From NCBI GenBank assembly GCA_003537645.1, contig DPRM01000033.1, forward strand, positions 1 through 53,501: 53,501 bases of DNA. The letters are read 5' to 3'. Origin of the DNA: Prolixibacteraceae bacterium. GTDB taxonomy: Bacteria; Bacteroidota; Bacteroidia; Bacteroidales; Prolixibacteraceae. Of the stretch, positions 39,462 through 48,136 are shown one piece after another (position 1 is the stretch's first letter; each line of letters opens with the position of its first letter). The position numbers were made by a program, and so were the translations under genes. The notes under the pieces are model-generated. The model saw only the letters and a list, made by a program, of their open reading frames with translations, was not told where the DNA came from and ran no database searches.

Positions 39462-40994
39462 TTACTGCAAATTCAACCCAATCAAATTATTCCTTTTGGC
39501 CACGGCATCAGCCTCCTCCTGTAACCGTTCCTGCTCCTGAACGGAATCAGCAATAAAACCTTCATCTTCCATTTTTTCAGTAACGGTAACCGTTGAAAGA
39601 ATCCCGCCTGCAACCGATTGAACCATAGTTTCAACAAACTCCTTCATGTTCTTCGGCATGTAAGGAGTGAATACAGGTTTCATTTTAACCGTTTCAGAAG
39701 CTTCTTTTAGTGAAACGTCAAGAACGTTGCCTATGAATGCTTTAATCAAATTTACCCGGCGTTGAATACCAATACCAAAGATTTCTTCTTTTGCCCGTGC
39801 TGCAAGATGAGCATCCAAAAACATTAATTCAAGTGCAACGCCTGACAAGTCACCTAAGCTTTTCATTTCTGAGAATGAAATATTAGGAGTTTGGCTTAAC
39901 GCGAAGATGAATTTTTCAAGGTTTTCGATTTCCATTTTGATTGATTCCGGTGGAGATTCCAAAGCCAGGAATGAAGCTTTTGCGTTTTCAGCCAATTGTA
40001 ATATTTTTCCCGATTCTCCTTTATTGACGGCCTGGATTAAGTGCCCGAATATCGCAAGGATCGGTTCACCAAAGTAATCATTCATATCAGCATGGTTGCT
40101 TAACAGCTTTTCAAGCCTTTCAATCATTCTCTGAACGTTTGCCCATTCCGGTTTTTCCTGCTGATGAAATATGACAGGAATCTTTTGTGTAAGGTTCGTG
40201 ACTTTGCCGCCATTGGTAGCTTCTGTATCCAGTTTCCATTCCGTATCACGGTTGGTGTATTTGTAGGTAATTTCGGCTGTGTAAACATCGAAATAATCAA
40301 CTTCCTTTTCATCTTCCTTTAGCTTGTAAGCACGTGCAAAGGCAATCAAATCACCGTATCCGTCAAACAATGGGTAAAGGCTATCACCGAGCAAAGGAGA
40401 AAACACCTTCATTTTAACCGAATACAACGGGGCTTTTATCCCAATTCGTGAAGCAACATAGTTCCAGAATCCTTTTTCCTTTACCTTAGTCAGGTACCAC
40501 AATTCAGCGCATGCCATTTCGCTCATCATTCGCCTGGCAATCTCTTTGTTTTTATAATCTATTTTTGCTGAATCCTCAATTTCGTAAACGTAATCAACCA
40601 GCGCCTTTTCCTTTGGCTTATTTTCATCGAAAACAACGTTGTATTTTACAGGATTACCAAGCAGAAAACCAACCCTTCTGTTTACAATTATTTCAGGCAT
40701 TGGCACCGGAACCCTGTTTACTTTTGCTGTCGAACGTGTTTTTTTCGGGTTTCCGTCAGCATCCATCACCTGCTCACCTGTTGCTTCATTTAAAACCGGC
40801 TTCCAGATTGTTTTATCGGGTCTGTGGCTGATATCTTTATTCATCACGCTGTGCGATTCAACAAAATATTCTTCTTTGGCCTGATCGATAGTATAACCGT
40901 TTGCACCGGACATGTAAGCAGGTCTGTTGTCTTCAAATATTCTGCGAATTGCACTGTAATCTTCGCTTTTTATAATATCAATGTATGCTGGCAT
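39462..40994 (-). CDS. Portal protein (SPP1 gp6-like)
   Basis: A 510-aa portal: N-terminal HRPDKTIWKP, the segment VPVPMPEIIVNRRVGFLLG-type (residues about 80-110), KVFSPLLGDSLYPLFDGYG and the central helix NISFSEMKSLGDLSGVALE typical of SPP1-type portals. It follows the large terminase gene, the normal order. The dodecameric portal is the DNA entry/exit vertex. Confidence 0.9.
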   Translation of the reverse strand: MPAYIDIIKSEDYSAIRRIFEDNRPAYMSGANGYTIDQAKEEYFVESHSVMNKDISHRPDKTIWKPVLNEATGEQVMDADGNPKKTRSTAKVNRVPVPMPEIIVNRRVGFLLGNPVKYNVVFDENKPKEKALVDYVYEIEDSAKIDYKNKEIARRMMSEMACAELWYLTKVKEKGFWNYVASRIGIKAPLYSVKMKVFSPLLGDSLYPLFDGYGDLIAFARAYKLKEDEKEVDYFDVYTAEITYKYTNRDTEWKLDTEATNGGKVTNLTQKIPVIFHQQEKPEWANVQRMIERLEKLLSNHADMNDYFGEPILAIFGHLIQAVNKGESGKILQLAENAKASFLALESPPESIKMEIENLEKFIFALSQTPNISFSEMKSLGDLSGVALELMFLDAHLAARAKEEIFGIGIQRRVNLIKAFIGNVLDVSLKEASETVKMKPVFTPYMPKNMKEFVETMVQSVAGGILSTVTVTEKMEDEGFIADSVQEQERLQEEADAVAKRNNLIGLNLQ

Positions 40995-41002
40995 TGTTTG
41001 TT

Positions 41003-41018
41003 TTACACTTAAAATATA
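41003..41018 (-). promoter_or_regulatory. Candidate late promoter motif upstream of portal
   Basis: TATATTTTAAGTGTAA on the minus strand, 8 bp upstream of the portal start, identical to 36889-36904. See the scaffold copy for comparison. Confidence 0.45.
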
Positions 41019-41037
41019 TTAATGAAAATTATTTTTC

Positions 41038-42537
41038 TTAATACATTCCGGCAACAGCGGACAAGTTACCATAAGCCTGTGGAGCAATTTCAAACCATTC
41101 ACGCATCATCCAAACGTCCATGAAGTCGGTTGAATGGCCAATGATATTTTTGCGTTCCTGTTTTGGTATTACAGCCAGTTTCCCGTCATTGTCCGGTTTT
41201 GCCTGTTTAATAGCCCGGCGTTCATCCATCAGCCATTCACTGATTTTCTTTCCTTTAACAACTTTATTGAGAACATTTTCAGCCACATAATACCCATCAT
41301 TGTTTACCCTGTTAGCCATTTTAAAGAAACATTGGTCTCGTAAGTACTGATAGTTTGGTTCTATTTTTTTACCATTCACAATTTCAGGCAAAGGAGAACC
41401 TCCATTTTTAAACGCAATTGCGTTTTGAATAAATCCATCAATAAACTGTCCCACTCCGTCATCATCATAAAGTATATGAGATTGAGGAACGTTCCATTTT
41501 AAAGCCATTGCTTTTATTGCATCGATAACCTCATTGCCTTTTGACTTTTCCATCACTGTAACGTCCAACCATCGGAAACCATCCCAATAAGCAATAACCA
41601 AAAGGTCAGAACCTTTAAGTGCGATATCAGCCGTTATGCATTTCCTGCCGGGTTTGACAAAGGTGTTGGTAAAAGCATCTTTCATTTTTATGAAAAGAAT
41701 CAGATCGTTTCCATCTATTTTTATTTTCCAGTTACCGTCAAGAAGCTGCATTCGGGTTGCATCATCTTGTGCCATTAGGTTTGCCAAATAGCCGGGGTCT
41801 TTTGAAAGTAGTTCTTTATTTCCGTAAATATCTCCGGGAATAAAGGTTACTGATTTAACAAGGTCTTCCGGATTTGTACTTTCATTTGCAGCAAGCATTG
41901 TTTTTACAATATGAGGAACCTGCTCTATTACTTCACGTTTTGAATCTCCCCAAACCATTGATTCACGGTCTTTAATGAAATAACGCAATTTACCGGCTCT
42001 TTCCCTGATTGGGAAGCCTGTGTTTTGGTCAATCCACCATTCAATAAATTTTGCAACCCAACTATCAGGGTCGGGGTTGCACGTTGCACGAACATAGGGC
42101 TTCACTCCACAAGTGGAGCGATTACGGGAAAGCAAGTAAAAAAACATTTTTTCACTAAAGTGGGTTAGTTCATCAAAGCCGATAAAAGGTATCTGTGAAC
42201 CCTGCCAATCTAAAATGTTTTTTTCATATTCGAGATGTGAGAACTTAATTTGTGCTCCTGATGGGAATTTCCATGCAAGATGAGATTCAAGGCTTTTCGC
42301 ATAAGCGTGTGGATATATCTCAATGGAAGTGTCCCAAAGTCCACCTTCAGACCTGATTTGTGGACTTGTACGGCGAAATACTACACCGCCAAAGCCTGAA
42401 TTGTGAACATGATAGAGTGGGTCGAGTAATAATGAAAACGTTTTCCCGGCACCTGCCGCACCCCCACCAATTGCAATATCAGCAGTACACGAAACAAAAT
42501 CTTCCTGAAATCCTTCTTGTGGGCGTATTTCATTCAT
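41038..42537 (-). CDS. terL: Terminase large subunit
   Basis: A 499-aa packaging ATPase/nuclease. Walker A is GAAGAGKT (26-33), Walker B FIGFDELTHF (about 116-125), the coupling motif lies around ATCNPDPDSWV (about 152). The nuclease domain has acidic residues in ITADIALKGSDLLVI (about 299) and LYDDDGVGQFID (about 357). It overlaps the small subunit gene by 8 bp. Confidence 0.95.
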   Translation of the reverse strand: MNEIRPQEGFQEDFVSCTADIAIGGGAAGAGKTFSLLLDPLYHVHNSGFGGVVFRRTSPQIRSEGGLWDTSIEIYPHAYAKSLESHLAWKFPSGAQIKFSHLEYEKNILDWQGSQIPFIGFDELTHFSEKMFFYLLSRNRSTCGVKPYVRATCNPDPDSWVAKFIEWWIDQNTGFPIRERAGKLRYFIKDRESMVWGDSKREVIEQVPHIVKTMLAANESTNPEDLVKSVTFIPGDIYGNKELLSKDPGYLANLMAQDDATRMQLLDGNWKIKIDGNDLILFIKMKDAFTNTFVKPGRKCITADIALKGSDLLVIAYWDGFRWLDVTVMEKSKGNEVIDAIKAMALKWNVPQSHILYDDDGVGQFIDGFIQNAIAFKNGGSPLPEIVNGKKIEPNYQYLRDQCFFKMANRVNNDGYYVAENVLNKVVKGKKISEWLMDERRAIKQAKPDNDGKLAVIPKQERKNIIGHSTDFMDVWMMREWFEIAPQAYGNLSAVAGMY

Positions 42538-43120
42538 TTGTCTTTTTTGCCGGAAGTATTATGATTGATTGTTGAAGCTGTTCACCGTCTTTGCCTGTGA
42601 TTTCAGTTTTAGAAGGTGCGTTAAATCCTAAAAGAGACGATAAAGCATCAAGTGATTTTTGTTTATCGTAAGTCTTGATCTTGACATATTCGACATCGGC
42701 CGGTATTGGTTCATCTTTTGTGCCGGAATTTATCCTTATAACCTTTGTGCTAACCTCCTGAATACATGATTTTTCATCTTCACTTAAACTTTCAAGTTCC
42801 TTTCTTTCAATCCATGTATTATGAAGTTTGGCGACATTACTAAAGGCAATCTTTGCATGTTCTTTGGCAATCATTAATGAAGAAATACCTGCTGTTTCTG
42901 ACAAATTTTTTTGCAGTTGTTCTATTTTGCTTTTGATATTAGCTTTTCTTAGCAATCTACTACCTGTAACTGTAGCTGAGTTTTCAGCGTAACCTGCTTT
43001 AATTGAGGCTCTTGTAGCATTAAAACCGTTAGCCAGATATTCATAGCAAAAAACTTGCTCTTTTTTAGTAAGCTTGTTTAGTGCAACACTTTCGTTAATA
43101 TTTTCGATATTATTTATCAA
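42530..43120 (-). CDS. terS: Terminase small subunit
   Basis: A 196-aa protein with the terminase_2-type N-terminal HTH: LTKKEQVFCYEYLANGFN, ATRASIKAGYAENSA, then GSRLLRKANIKSKIE. The start codon at 43118-43120 reads TTG; no ATG lies nearby upstream. A -7/-33 pair (43137-43144 and 43163-43166) lies directly before it. It recognises the packaging site. Confidence 0.88.
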   Translation of the reverse strand: MINNIENINESVALNKLTKKEQVFCYEYLANGFNATRASIKAGYAENSATVTGSRLLRKANIKSKIEQLQKNLSETAGISSLMIAKEHAKIAFSNVAKLHNTWIERKELESLSEDEKSCIQEVSTKVIRINSGTKDEPIPADVEYVKIKTYDKQKSLDALSSLLGFNAPSKTEITGKDGEQLQQSIIILPAKKTNE

Positions 43121-43136
43121 TTAAATCTTTTTAGAT

Positions 43137-43166
43137 AAAATATAAAACAATATTTGTTTCGGCAAA
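43137..43166 (-). promoter_or_regulatory. Candidate promoter upstream of terminase
   Basis: On the minus strand TATATTTT (43144-43137) with TTTG (43166-43163) 18 nt upstream resembles the Bacteroidota pattern TTTG-N18-20-TAnnTTTG with a T for G at the last base. The -7 octamer is the same as in the late motif at 36889 and 41003. Confidence 0.4.
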
Positions 43167-43245
43167 AACCATTCTTTTTTGACATTTTGTTAGCTTTTTC
43201 GCTCTAAAGGAATAGGCATTTTGAGGTATGGATTGTAGCAAAAAG

Positions 43246-43437
43246 TCAGACATATTCGATTTGTTTGAATTCATTGCAATATCTCGGGAAAAGAAAATCA
43301 TTTGTAAAATACCAGTAGCCAACAGGCGCACGAAACATTACCCGCTTGCCTAACTTGCAGGAATATTTGAACTTTTTCTGTTCACCTTCTGCCTGAAAGT
43401 TATGGCAGTTGCAGCAATCAACTCTTTTTGCTTTCAT
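43246..43437 (-). CDS. Small four-cysteine protein, 63 aa
   Basis: The start at 43437 overlaps the stop of the upstream gene (ATGA). Residues include C-x2-C (VDCCNCHNF), a central C (YSCKLG) and a final C (RYCNEF), likely a zinc site. No known family. Lies between the sigma-like gene and the small terminase gene. Confidence 0.6.
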   Translation of the reverse strand: MKAKRVDCCNCHNFQAEGEQKKFKYSCKLGKRVMFRAPVGYWYFTNDFLFPRYCNEFKQIEYV

Positions 43438-43997
43438 ATCAAACAATTTTTATTAATTTTCATCCTAATCAGCTTTACAGTTTTCTTGTAAATCTCATAC
43501 AGTTCTTTTTTGCTTTCAGGTCCTTTCCATTCCGAAAATGAACGATCATTGAAAAAACGGTGCTCAAATACATTTCTGGCTTTTTCGCATAAGCATAAAT
43601 CGTTAAATATTGCCCTCACCTGGTTAAACTGTGCAAGTATTTCAGCGGGTCTGTCTGTTTCCTCATACTCGCAATCTTCAATATTCAGCTTTCGGTAATC
43701 GACAACACTATTGGCCGGGATATGCTTAAACTTATTCTGATAGGGTGAAGTCGGGCTGTAAACGTTCAGCTTAATCATCCTGAGAATATAAAAATCAAGT
43801 TCGGTATATTGGCCTTTTTTTGTGTGCAACATTTTAATCAGTTTAGATTCATCTTTTTCAATCAAAGCAATTACCACTTCATTCAGAACGTCATTTGCTT
43901 CGTCTGAAATCCCGGCATGGTTACAATGGTAGCACGCATAATCGAGCCATCTGTAATATTTTCTGTTGATATATTCGTTTATTTCCCTGTTTGCCAT
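43434..43997 (-). CDS. Sigma-like putative transcription regulator, 187 aa
   Basis: The N-terminal 70 residues (WLDYACYHCNHAGISDEAN followed by DVLNEVVIALIEK) resemble region 2 of ECF-type sigma factors (W..YA.........DEA.DVL.EV...L). The C-terminal part is helical and could match region 4 (FNDRSFSEWKG, then ELYEIYKKTVKLIRMKI). Similar proteins are frequent in Bacteroidota phages near the terminase. It may be the late transcription factor; this is inference. Confidence 0.6.
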   Translation of the reverse strand: MANREINEYINRKYYRWLDYACYHCNHAGISDEANDVLNEVVIALIEKDESKLIKMLHTKKGQYTELDFYILRMIKLNVYSPTSPYQNKFKHIPANSVVDYRKLNIEDCEYEETDRPAEILAQFNQVRAIFNDLCLCEKARNVFEHRFFNDRSFSEWKGPESKKELYEIYKKTVKLIRMKINKNCLI

Positions 43998-44002
43998 ATC
44001 AT

Positions 44003-44075
44003 CTGGTTTATTATCTTTGTTTTGCGAACAACATAAACCAGAAAGGCAGCATTCAATAAACCGAAGCTGCTTTTT
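44003..44075. repeat. Inverted repeats between dnaB and the sigma-like gene
   Basis: CTGGTTTAT (44003-44011) and ATAAACCAG (44033-44041) are perfect reverse complements with a 21-nt loop; GCAGC (44046-44050) and GCTGC (44066-44070) form a second stem followed by TTTTT on the plus strand. This may terminate the replication operon or serve as a regulator site for the late block. Confidence 0.45.
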
Positions 44076-44080
44076 CTATT

Positions 44081-45493
44081 TCAAAATGGTCCGTCTTTTT
44101 CAAATCTTTCATTTACTGGCAGATTTTTAAAATAGTCAGCAGATAAGGGCTCGCTATCAGCAAATATTGTTTTCTCTTCATTTGCCCAAAAATCAGGGTG
44201 TCCTTTTTTTCCTCGCCTGTTTTTTGAGATTTTAAGTTTGATTCCATCTTTATCATACAGGAAAATCACAACGTCTGAATCTTGCTCAATTGCTCCTGAT
44301 TCACGTAAATCTGAAAGGGTTGGTTCTTTATCAGTTCGTTTGTCGATATCCCTGTTCAGCTGAGAAAGTTCAATAACCGGAATATTCTCGCGCAAAGCCA
44401 TTTGTTTGAATTTGCGGGTAATTTCGGCAATCTGCTGTTCCCTGATTGCTTTTTTATCAGCTGGGTTCACCAATTGCAGGTAATCAATAATTACCAAATC
44501 ACAACGGCCGGCCTTTTTGTTCCTACGGGTATTGGCAACAATTTGGTTGACATTTAGATCAGGATCATCATTCCAAAGAATTGGCAGTTTTTCAAGTTCT
44601 CCAACAGCTATGTTTATTTTTTCCCAGTGGTAATCCTCTATTTTACCATCCCTGATATCAGACCTTGCAATATCTGTTTCACCTGAAAGAAGTATCCTGA
44701 ACAAATCTGTACTTTTCATTTCAAGGCCGTAAAAATTCACCCAATTACCCTGCCTTGCCGCTGTGACTGCCTGGAATAACGCAAAGGACGTTTTTCCAAC
44801 ACCCGGACGTGCAGCAATTGTTATCAGGTTAGTGTTTCTCCAACCACCTGTCGATTCGTCCAGTTCTCTTAATCCGGTAGAAATTCCTGGAGTACTGCCT
44901 TCCTTGTTAAGTTTCACGTCTGCTTCCAAATCAATCAGTGCCTCTTTTGCAACAATATCCATATTTTTTCCCGGGTTTGCGCTTGTAAATGTGTTTTCAA
45001 TGCCGTTCAGTTTACTCCGTGCCTCTGATAGTAAATCTTCCACATCAACCATATCATCATAACTCATGGTTTGGATCTCTGTTGAAACCCTTATCAATTC
45101 CCGCTGGATGAATTTTTGTGCAACTATACGTGCATGAAATTCAATATGAGCACCGGATGCAACACGCCTGGTTAGCCTTGTTATTTCCATAGGACCGCCA
45201 ACCTCTTCAAGCTGGTTCCTGTTTTTCAGCTCAATGGTAACGGTCATCAAATCAACGGGCTTTTCCTTTTCAACAATGGATTTTACAGCTTCAAATATTT
45301 TTTGGTGTTCATCCTTGTAAAAACTGGTAGTGTCGATAATCCCCGAAACCATTTGAAAAGCATCTCTTTCAAGCATTAAGGCTCCAATTACTGCTTCCTC
45401 CACTTCAATTGCCTGAGGTGGTAATTTTCCATATTGAGCGTTGATTTGCTCAATTGATTGCTGTTGATTGTTTTGTTTTTTATTTGCTACCAT
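44081..45493 (-). CDS. dnaB: Replicative DNA helicase, DnaB type
   Basis: A 470-aa hexameric helicase. The N-terminal domain has PPQAIEVEEAVIGALMLERD. The RecA-like domain has Walker A ARPGVGKTSFAL (about 228-240), Walker B LVIIDYLQL (about 335-343), motif IIs with ELSQLNRDIDKR and SDLRESGAIEQDSDVV, the DnaB H3/H4 signature. It overlaps the initiator gene by 7 bp, as loader/initiator and helicase genes commonly do. Confidence 0.95.
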   Translation of the reverse strand: MVANKKQNNQQQSIEQINAQYGKLPPQAIEVEEAVIGALMLERDAFQMVSGIIDTTSFYKDEHQKIFEAVKSIVEKEKPVDLMTVTIELKNRNQLEEVGGPMEITRLTRRVASGAHIEFHARIVAQKFIQRELIRVSTEIQTMSYDDMVDVEDLLSEARSKLNGIENTFTSANPGKNMDIVAKEALIDLEADVKLNKEGSTPGISTGLRELDESTGGWRNTNLITIAARPGVGKTSFALFQAVTAARQGNWVNFYGLEMKSTDLFRILLSGETDIARSDIRDGKIEDYHWEKINIAVGELEKLPILWNDDPDLNVNQIVANTRRNKKAGRCDLVIIDYLQLVNPADKKAIREQQIAEITRKFKQMALRENIPVIELSQLNRDIDKRTDKEPTLSDLRESGAIEQDSDVVIFLYDKDGIKLKISKNRRGKKGHPDFWANEEKTIFADSEPLSADYFKNLPVNERFEKDGPF

Positions 45494-46302
45494 TTTGCAG
45501 GTTTATAAGGTTTCTTTTGTTTTTCGGTTTTGGAATAAATCTCATCCTCCCACCTTCGGGCAGTTATCCAACCCTGAGCCATTTTAGGAGTTTTCCCTAA
45601 AAGTTCGATTTCAGGTCTGCGCCTTGCTTCTATTTCTGCCGCAAGAAAAATTCTATCACAAAGCGAAAATGTAAGCTCCGGAATATCAAGCCATGCATCT
45701 GCAGCTTCAGCCTTTCCTTTTTTGTAATCAAACTTTTCCCAAAACGTATTGAATGTTTCAAGACGTTTCCCTAATAACTTTCTTTTTTTTCTGGTAATGA
45801 AAAAATCGGAATTTTTAACATCAACTTCACCGTTTTTCGGTGAAGAAATAATATTATTATTATTCTTAATAACAGTATCAGTTACAGTTACAGTTACATT
45901 ATCAGTTACAGCGATTTTCGCGACGTTATTTGTCGCATGGCGATTATTATTATCGCTTAGCGATAATTTTCTTTCTACTGCGATTTTTTCAGCTTCTTCC
46001 AATGAAATAGATTCTTTTATTACCATTTCATAAAGGTCTTTATTCCACCTTTTTAGATTACCTATTCTTCCATTATTACTCTTTGTTTCTTTGGAAATTT
46101 CCCATACTTTCAAATCGCGTTTTAACTGCAATTTTATAGGTTCAAATATAATTTCCGTCAATCTATCGGGTGCTTCTGGATTCTCATCATTTACATAACT
46201 CCATAAATGTTTTGCCAATTTTCCGGCTTCATCATCGGTTAACTTTTTGAAAATATTTATGTAATCAACATACATTAAAAATGACTTTTTACCCTCTGCC
46301 AT
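45487..46302 (-). CDS. Replication initiator / DnaD-like protein (DUF6291-like)
   Basis: A 271-aa protein. The N-terminal domain (SFLMYVDYINIFKKLTDDEA, GKLAKHLWSYVNDENPEAPD) matches DUF6291. The middle (about 125-170) is a low-complexity linker (VTDNVTVTVTDTVIKNNNN) created by repeats in the DNA. The C-terminal domain (FEKFDYKKGKAEAADAWLDI-like, residues about 185-250) resembles the DnaD/primosome C-terminal helices. It precedes dnaB and should recruit helicase to the origin. The repeats inside it are a plausible origin, as in lambda O. Confidence 0.75.
   Translation of the reverse strand: MAEGKKSFLMYVDYINIFKKLTDDEAGKLAKHLWSYVNDENPEAPDRLTEIIFEPIKLQLKRDLKVWEISKETKSNNGRIGNLKRWNKDLYEMVIKESISLEEAEKIAVERKLSLSDNNNRHATNNVAKIAVTDNVTVTVTDTVIKNNNNIISSPKNGEVDVKNSDFFITRKKRKLLGKRLETFNTFWEKFDYKKGKAEAADAWLDIPELTFSLCDRIFLAAEIEARRRPEIELLGKTPKMAQGWITARRWEDEIYSKTEKQKKPYKPAKW
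45845..45975. other. Candidate replication origin inside the initiator gene
   Basis: An A/T-only stretch (45845-45872) is followed by CAGTTA repeats at 45879, 45885, 45891 and 45903 (6- and 12-bp spacing), then several GCGAT elements as dyads: GCGAC/GTCGC (45920-45936), GCGAT/ATCGC (45940-45956) and AGCGATAAT (45959-45967). Iterons plus A/T-rich region plus dyads within the initiator gene mirrors the lambda origin within gene O. Replication activity is inferred. Confidence 0.5.
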
Positions 46303-46305
46303 GAC

Positions 46306-46635
46306 TTACTTATTTTTTTTAATATAATCCTGAATTTGTATATTCATATTTTTGTCATAGAGTTTTACAACCAATGAAATTTGTTCAGAATCGAATGGCA
46401 AATCAAAGACTGAATGCCAGCATTTATGACAACTTTCACACAATGTTACCAGCGTATTGTCTTCATGTTCCCAAGGTTCAATATCATAGTCAGTAATAGT
46501 GTGATGCACATGGAGTGTTTCTTTAATTTCGTGACAAGATTGGCACATGAAGTTGTCTCTCTGTAAAATTTCGAGCCGTTTCTTTTGCCACCTTGGATCT
46601 TTTAGCTTATCAGAATAAGGTTTAAAATTTTTCAT
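46306..46635 (-). CDS. HNH endonuclease, 109 aa
   Basis: The HNH core is clear: QRDNFMCQSCHEIKETLHV, then HHTITDYD, DNTLVTLCESCHKCWH with paired CxxC knuckles (CQSC, CESC) and the invariant H-H. It could be a free-standing or packaging-associated nuclease (HNH proteins often act with the terminase), but here it lies in the replication module, away from terminase. It may be a homing-type enzyme, though no intron is seen. Confidence 0.83.
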   Translation of the reverse strand: MKNFKPYSDKLKDPRWQKKRLEILQRDNFMCQSCHEIKETLHVHHTITDYDIEPWEHEDNTLVTLCESCHKCWHSVFDLPFDSEQISLVVKLYDKNMNIQIQDYIKKNK

Positions 46636-46958
46636 TTCGTTACTTTTATTTTCTCAAGTATTTCCAAAGCTTTTTCGCATTTAGCCCGGTATATTTTATC
46701 CGTTTCCTTCCAAATTTCAACCTGCTTACAGGCATATACAACGGTGGAATGATCCCTGTCACTAAATTTTTTACCAATTAACTTTAATGACAGTGTTGTA
46801 TTTTTCTTCATATACCACATTAAAAAGAATCTTGCTTCTTTTCCCGGTCCTTTCTTGTCGGGTGCCATAATTTCACTAACAGTTACCTCGAAGGCTTCTG
46901 CAACCATATCCTCTATTGTTTTAATCCCTGGGATTGAATAAGCTTCTGAAGTTTTCAT
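46632..46958 (-). CDS. Free-standing DnaA domain IV-like protein, 108 aa
   Basis: Residues about 60-85 contain the DnaA signature GKKFSDRDHSTVVYACKQVE, preceded by helices (KEARFFLMWYMKKNTTLSL). This is the DnaA-box-binding domain (Bac_DnaA_C) without the AAA+ domain. In this context it may bind DnaA boxes at the phage origin or interfere with host initiation. It lies in the replication operon directly upstream of HNH and the initiator gene. Confidence 0.82.
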   Translation of the reverse strand: MKTSEAYSIPGIKTIEDMVAEAFEVTVSEIMAPDKKGPGKEARFFLMWYMKKNTTLSLKLIGKKFSDRDHSTVVYACKQVEIWKETDKIYRAKCEKALEILEKIKVTK

Positions 46959-46962
46959 AAGT

Positions 46963-47241
46963 TTATTGCGGTTGAGTTGTTTTCACTGAATCCAGAAATT
47001 CACATAAATCATCTTCGGTAAGGTTTTCTTTTTCCTTTATCAGCTTGAAAATGTCACCTGTTTTTATGTACCTCGCATCGGTTGCTATAAACCTAAAATG
47101 AACATTTTTACAGTTGTGTTCCTGCTTTAATCTGGTTCGTTCCTCCTCCAGGTTATCATATTCAAACTGGCTTTCAAGAATATCACAAATGCCGTTTTCA
47201 TGCCTGAGGGTGGTGCGTTTTACAATGTATTTTTTAGTCAT
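46963..47241 (-). CDS. Hypothetical replication-operon protein, 92 aa
   Basis: A beta-rich N-terminal part (KKYIVKRTTLRHENGICDI) and an acidic C-terminal helical part (TEDDLCEFLDSVKTTQ). No family recognised. Placed between the methyltransferase and DnaA-like genes with very short gaps, so expressed with replication genes. Confidence 0.65.
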   Translation of the reverse strand: MTKKYIVKRTTLRHENGICDILESQFEYDNLEEERTRLKQEHNCKNVHFRFIATDARYIKTGDIFKLIKEKENLTEDDLCEFLDSVKTTQPQ

Positions 47242-47247
47242 AATATT

Positions 47248-48135
47248 TTAATTAAAGTACTTTAATATCTCTTTACCAATCCATTCTGCCATATTAACCG
47301 CTACACCGTTACCAATCTGTTTAAATTGCTGATTTTCTGTACCTGAAAATTTAAACCAGTCAGGAACCCCCATTAATCTGGCATATTCGAGCACTGTATA
47401 TGGTCTCAGTTTGTTTGGGTGAGACTTATCAATAACCAGTCTTGTGCTGCGGTCTTTATGATAATGAGCTACACAAGTCGGAGCATAACTGCCTGAATTT
47501 TCAGGGTTGGTTATTATAGGCTTGTCCCTGTATTGACCTTTTAACCTGTTTATTACAGATTGTGTAATTTCGGTATCAGGGGCACTTTCGATTATTTCAG
47601 AAAGTTTAATTCTGCGTTGATATGAAGGTGGTGTAATAAAAATATTTTTTTTGGTTCCAAAAAGTATTAAGCGCTCTCTTTTTTGTGGTAGCCAATTTAG
47701 AGCATCAACAGGACAAAAAACATTTATATAGTATCCAGGTAATTTAGACATTGCTTCCATCACGACAGGAAACTTTCGCATACCTGGGACGTTTTCCAGA
47801 ACATACATTTCAGGCTGCTCTATTGCCATTTGCCTGAAAAAATGAAGATATAAATCATCCCCGGTCCTTGCTCCATGTATATCCGCTATTGCAGAGTATT
47901 TTGTGCAGGGATAAGTTCCAACGATTATATCAGATTTTTCCTGCGATAAAACTGTTTGGTTTCTTATGTCGGAATGAATTATTTTATGGTTAAAATTTTT
48001 ACGGAGTGTATCAACACAAACACTGTCAATTTCCAGAGATTGTATAACATTAATGCCTGCCATTTGTAACCCTAAATCCATTAGCCCTGCTCCGCTGAAA
48101 TATGATTTTGCTGTCGGTCTGTAATCAATTTTCAT
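47248..48135 (-). CDS. DNA cytosine-5 methyltransferase
   Basis: A 295-aa C5 methyltransferase: motif I YFSGAGLMDLGL (12-23), motif IV with catalytic C77 (GTYPCTKYS), motif VI ENV (114-116), motif VIII region QKRERLILFGT, and the last motif QIGNGVAVNMAEWIG. A short target-recognition region lies between VIII and IX. It would methylate phage DNA, protecting it from host restriction or marking it. No cognate restriction nuclease is adjacent. Confidence 0.9.
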   Translation of the reverse strand: MKIDYRPTAKSYFSGAGLMDLGLQMAGINVIQSLEIDSVCVDTLRKNFNHKIIHSDIRNQTVLSQEKSDIIVGTYPCTKYSAIADIHGARTGDDLYLHFFRQMAIEQPEMYVLENVPGMRKFPVVMEAMSKLPGYYINVFCPVDALNWLPQKRERLILFGTKKNIFITPPSYQRRIKLSEIIESAPDTEITQSVINRLKGQYRDKPIITNPENSGSYAPTCVAHYHKDRSTRLVIDKSHPNKLRPYTVLEYARLMGVPDWFKFSGTENQQFKQIGNGVAVNMAEWIGKEILKYFN

Positions 48136-48136
48136 A

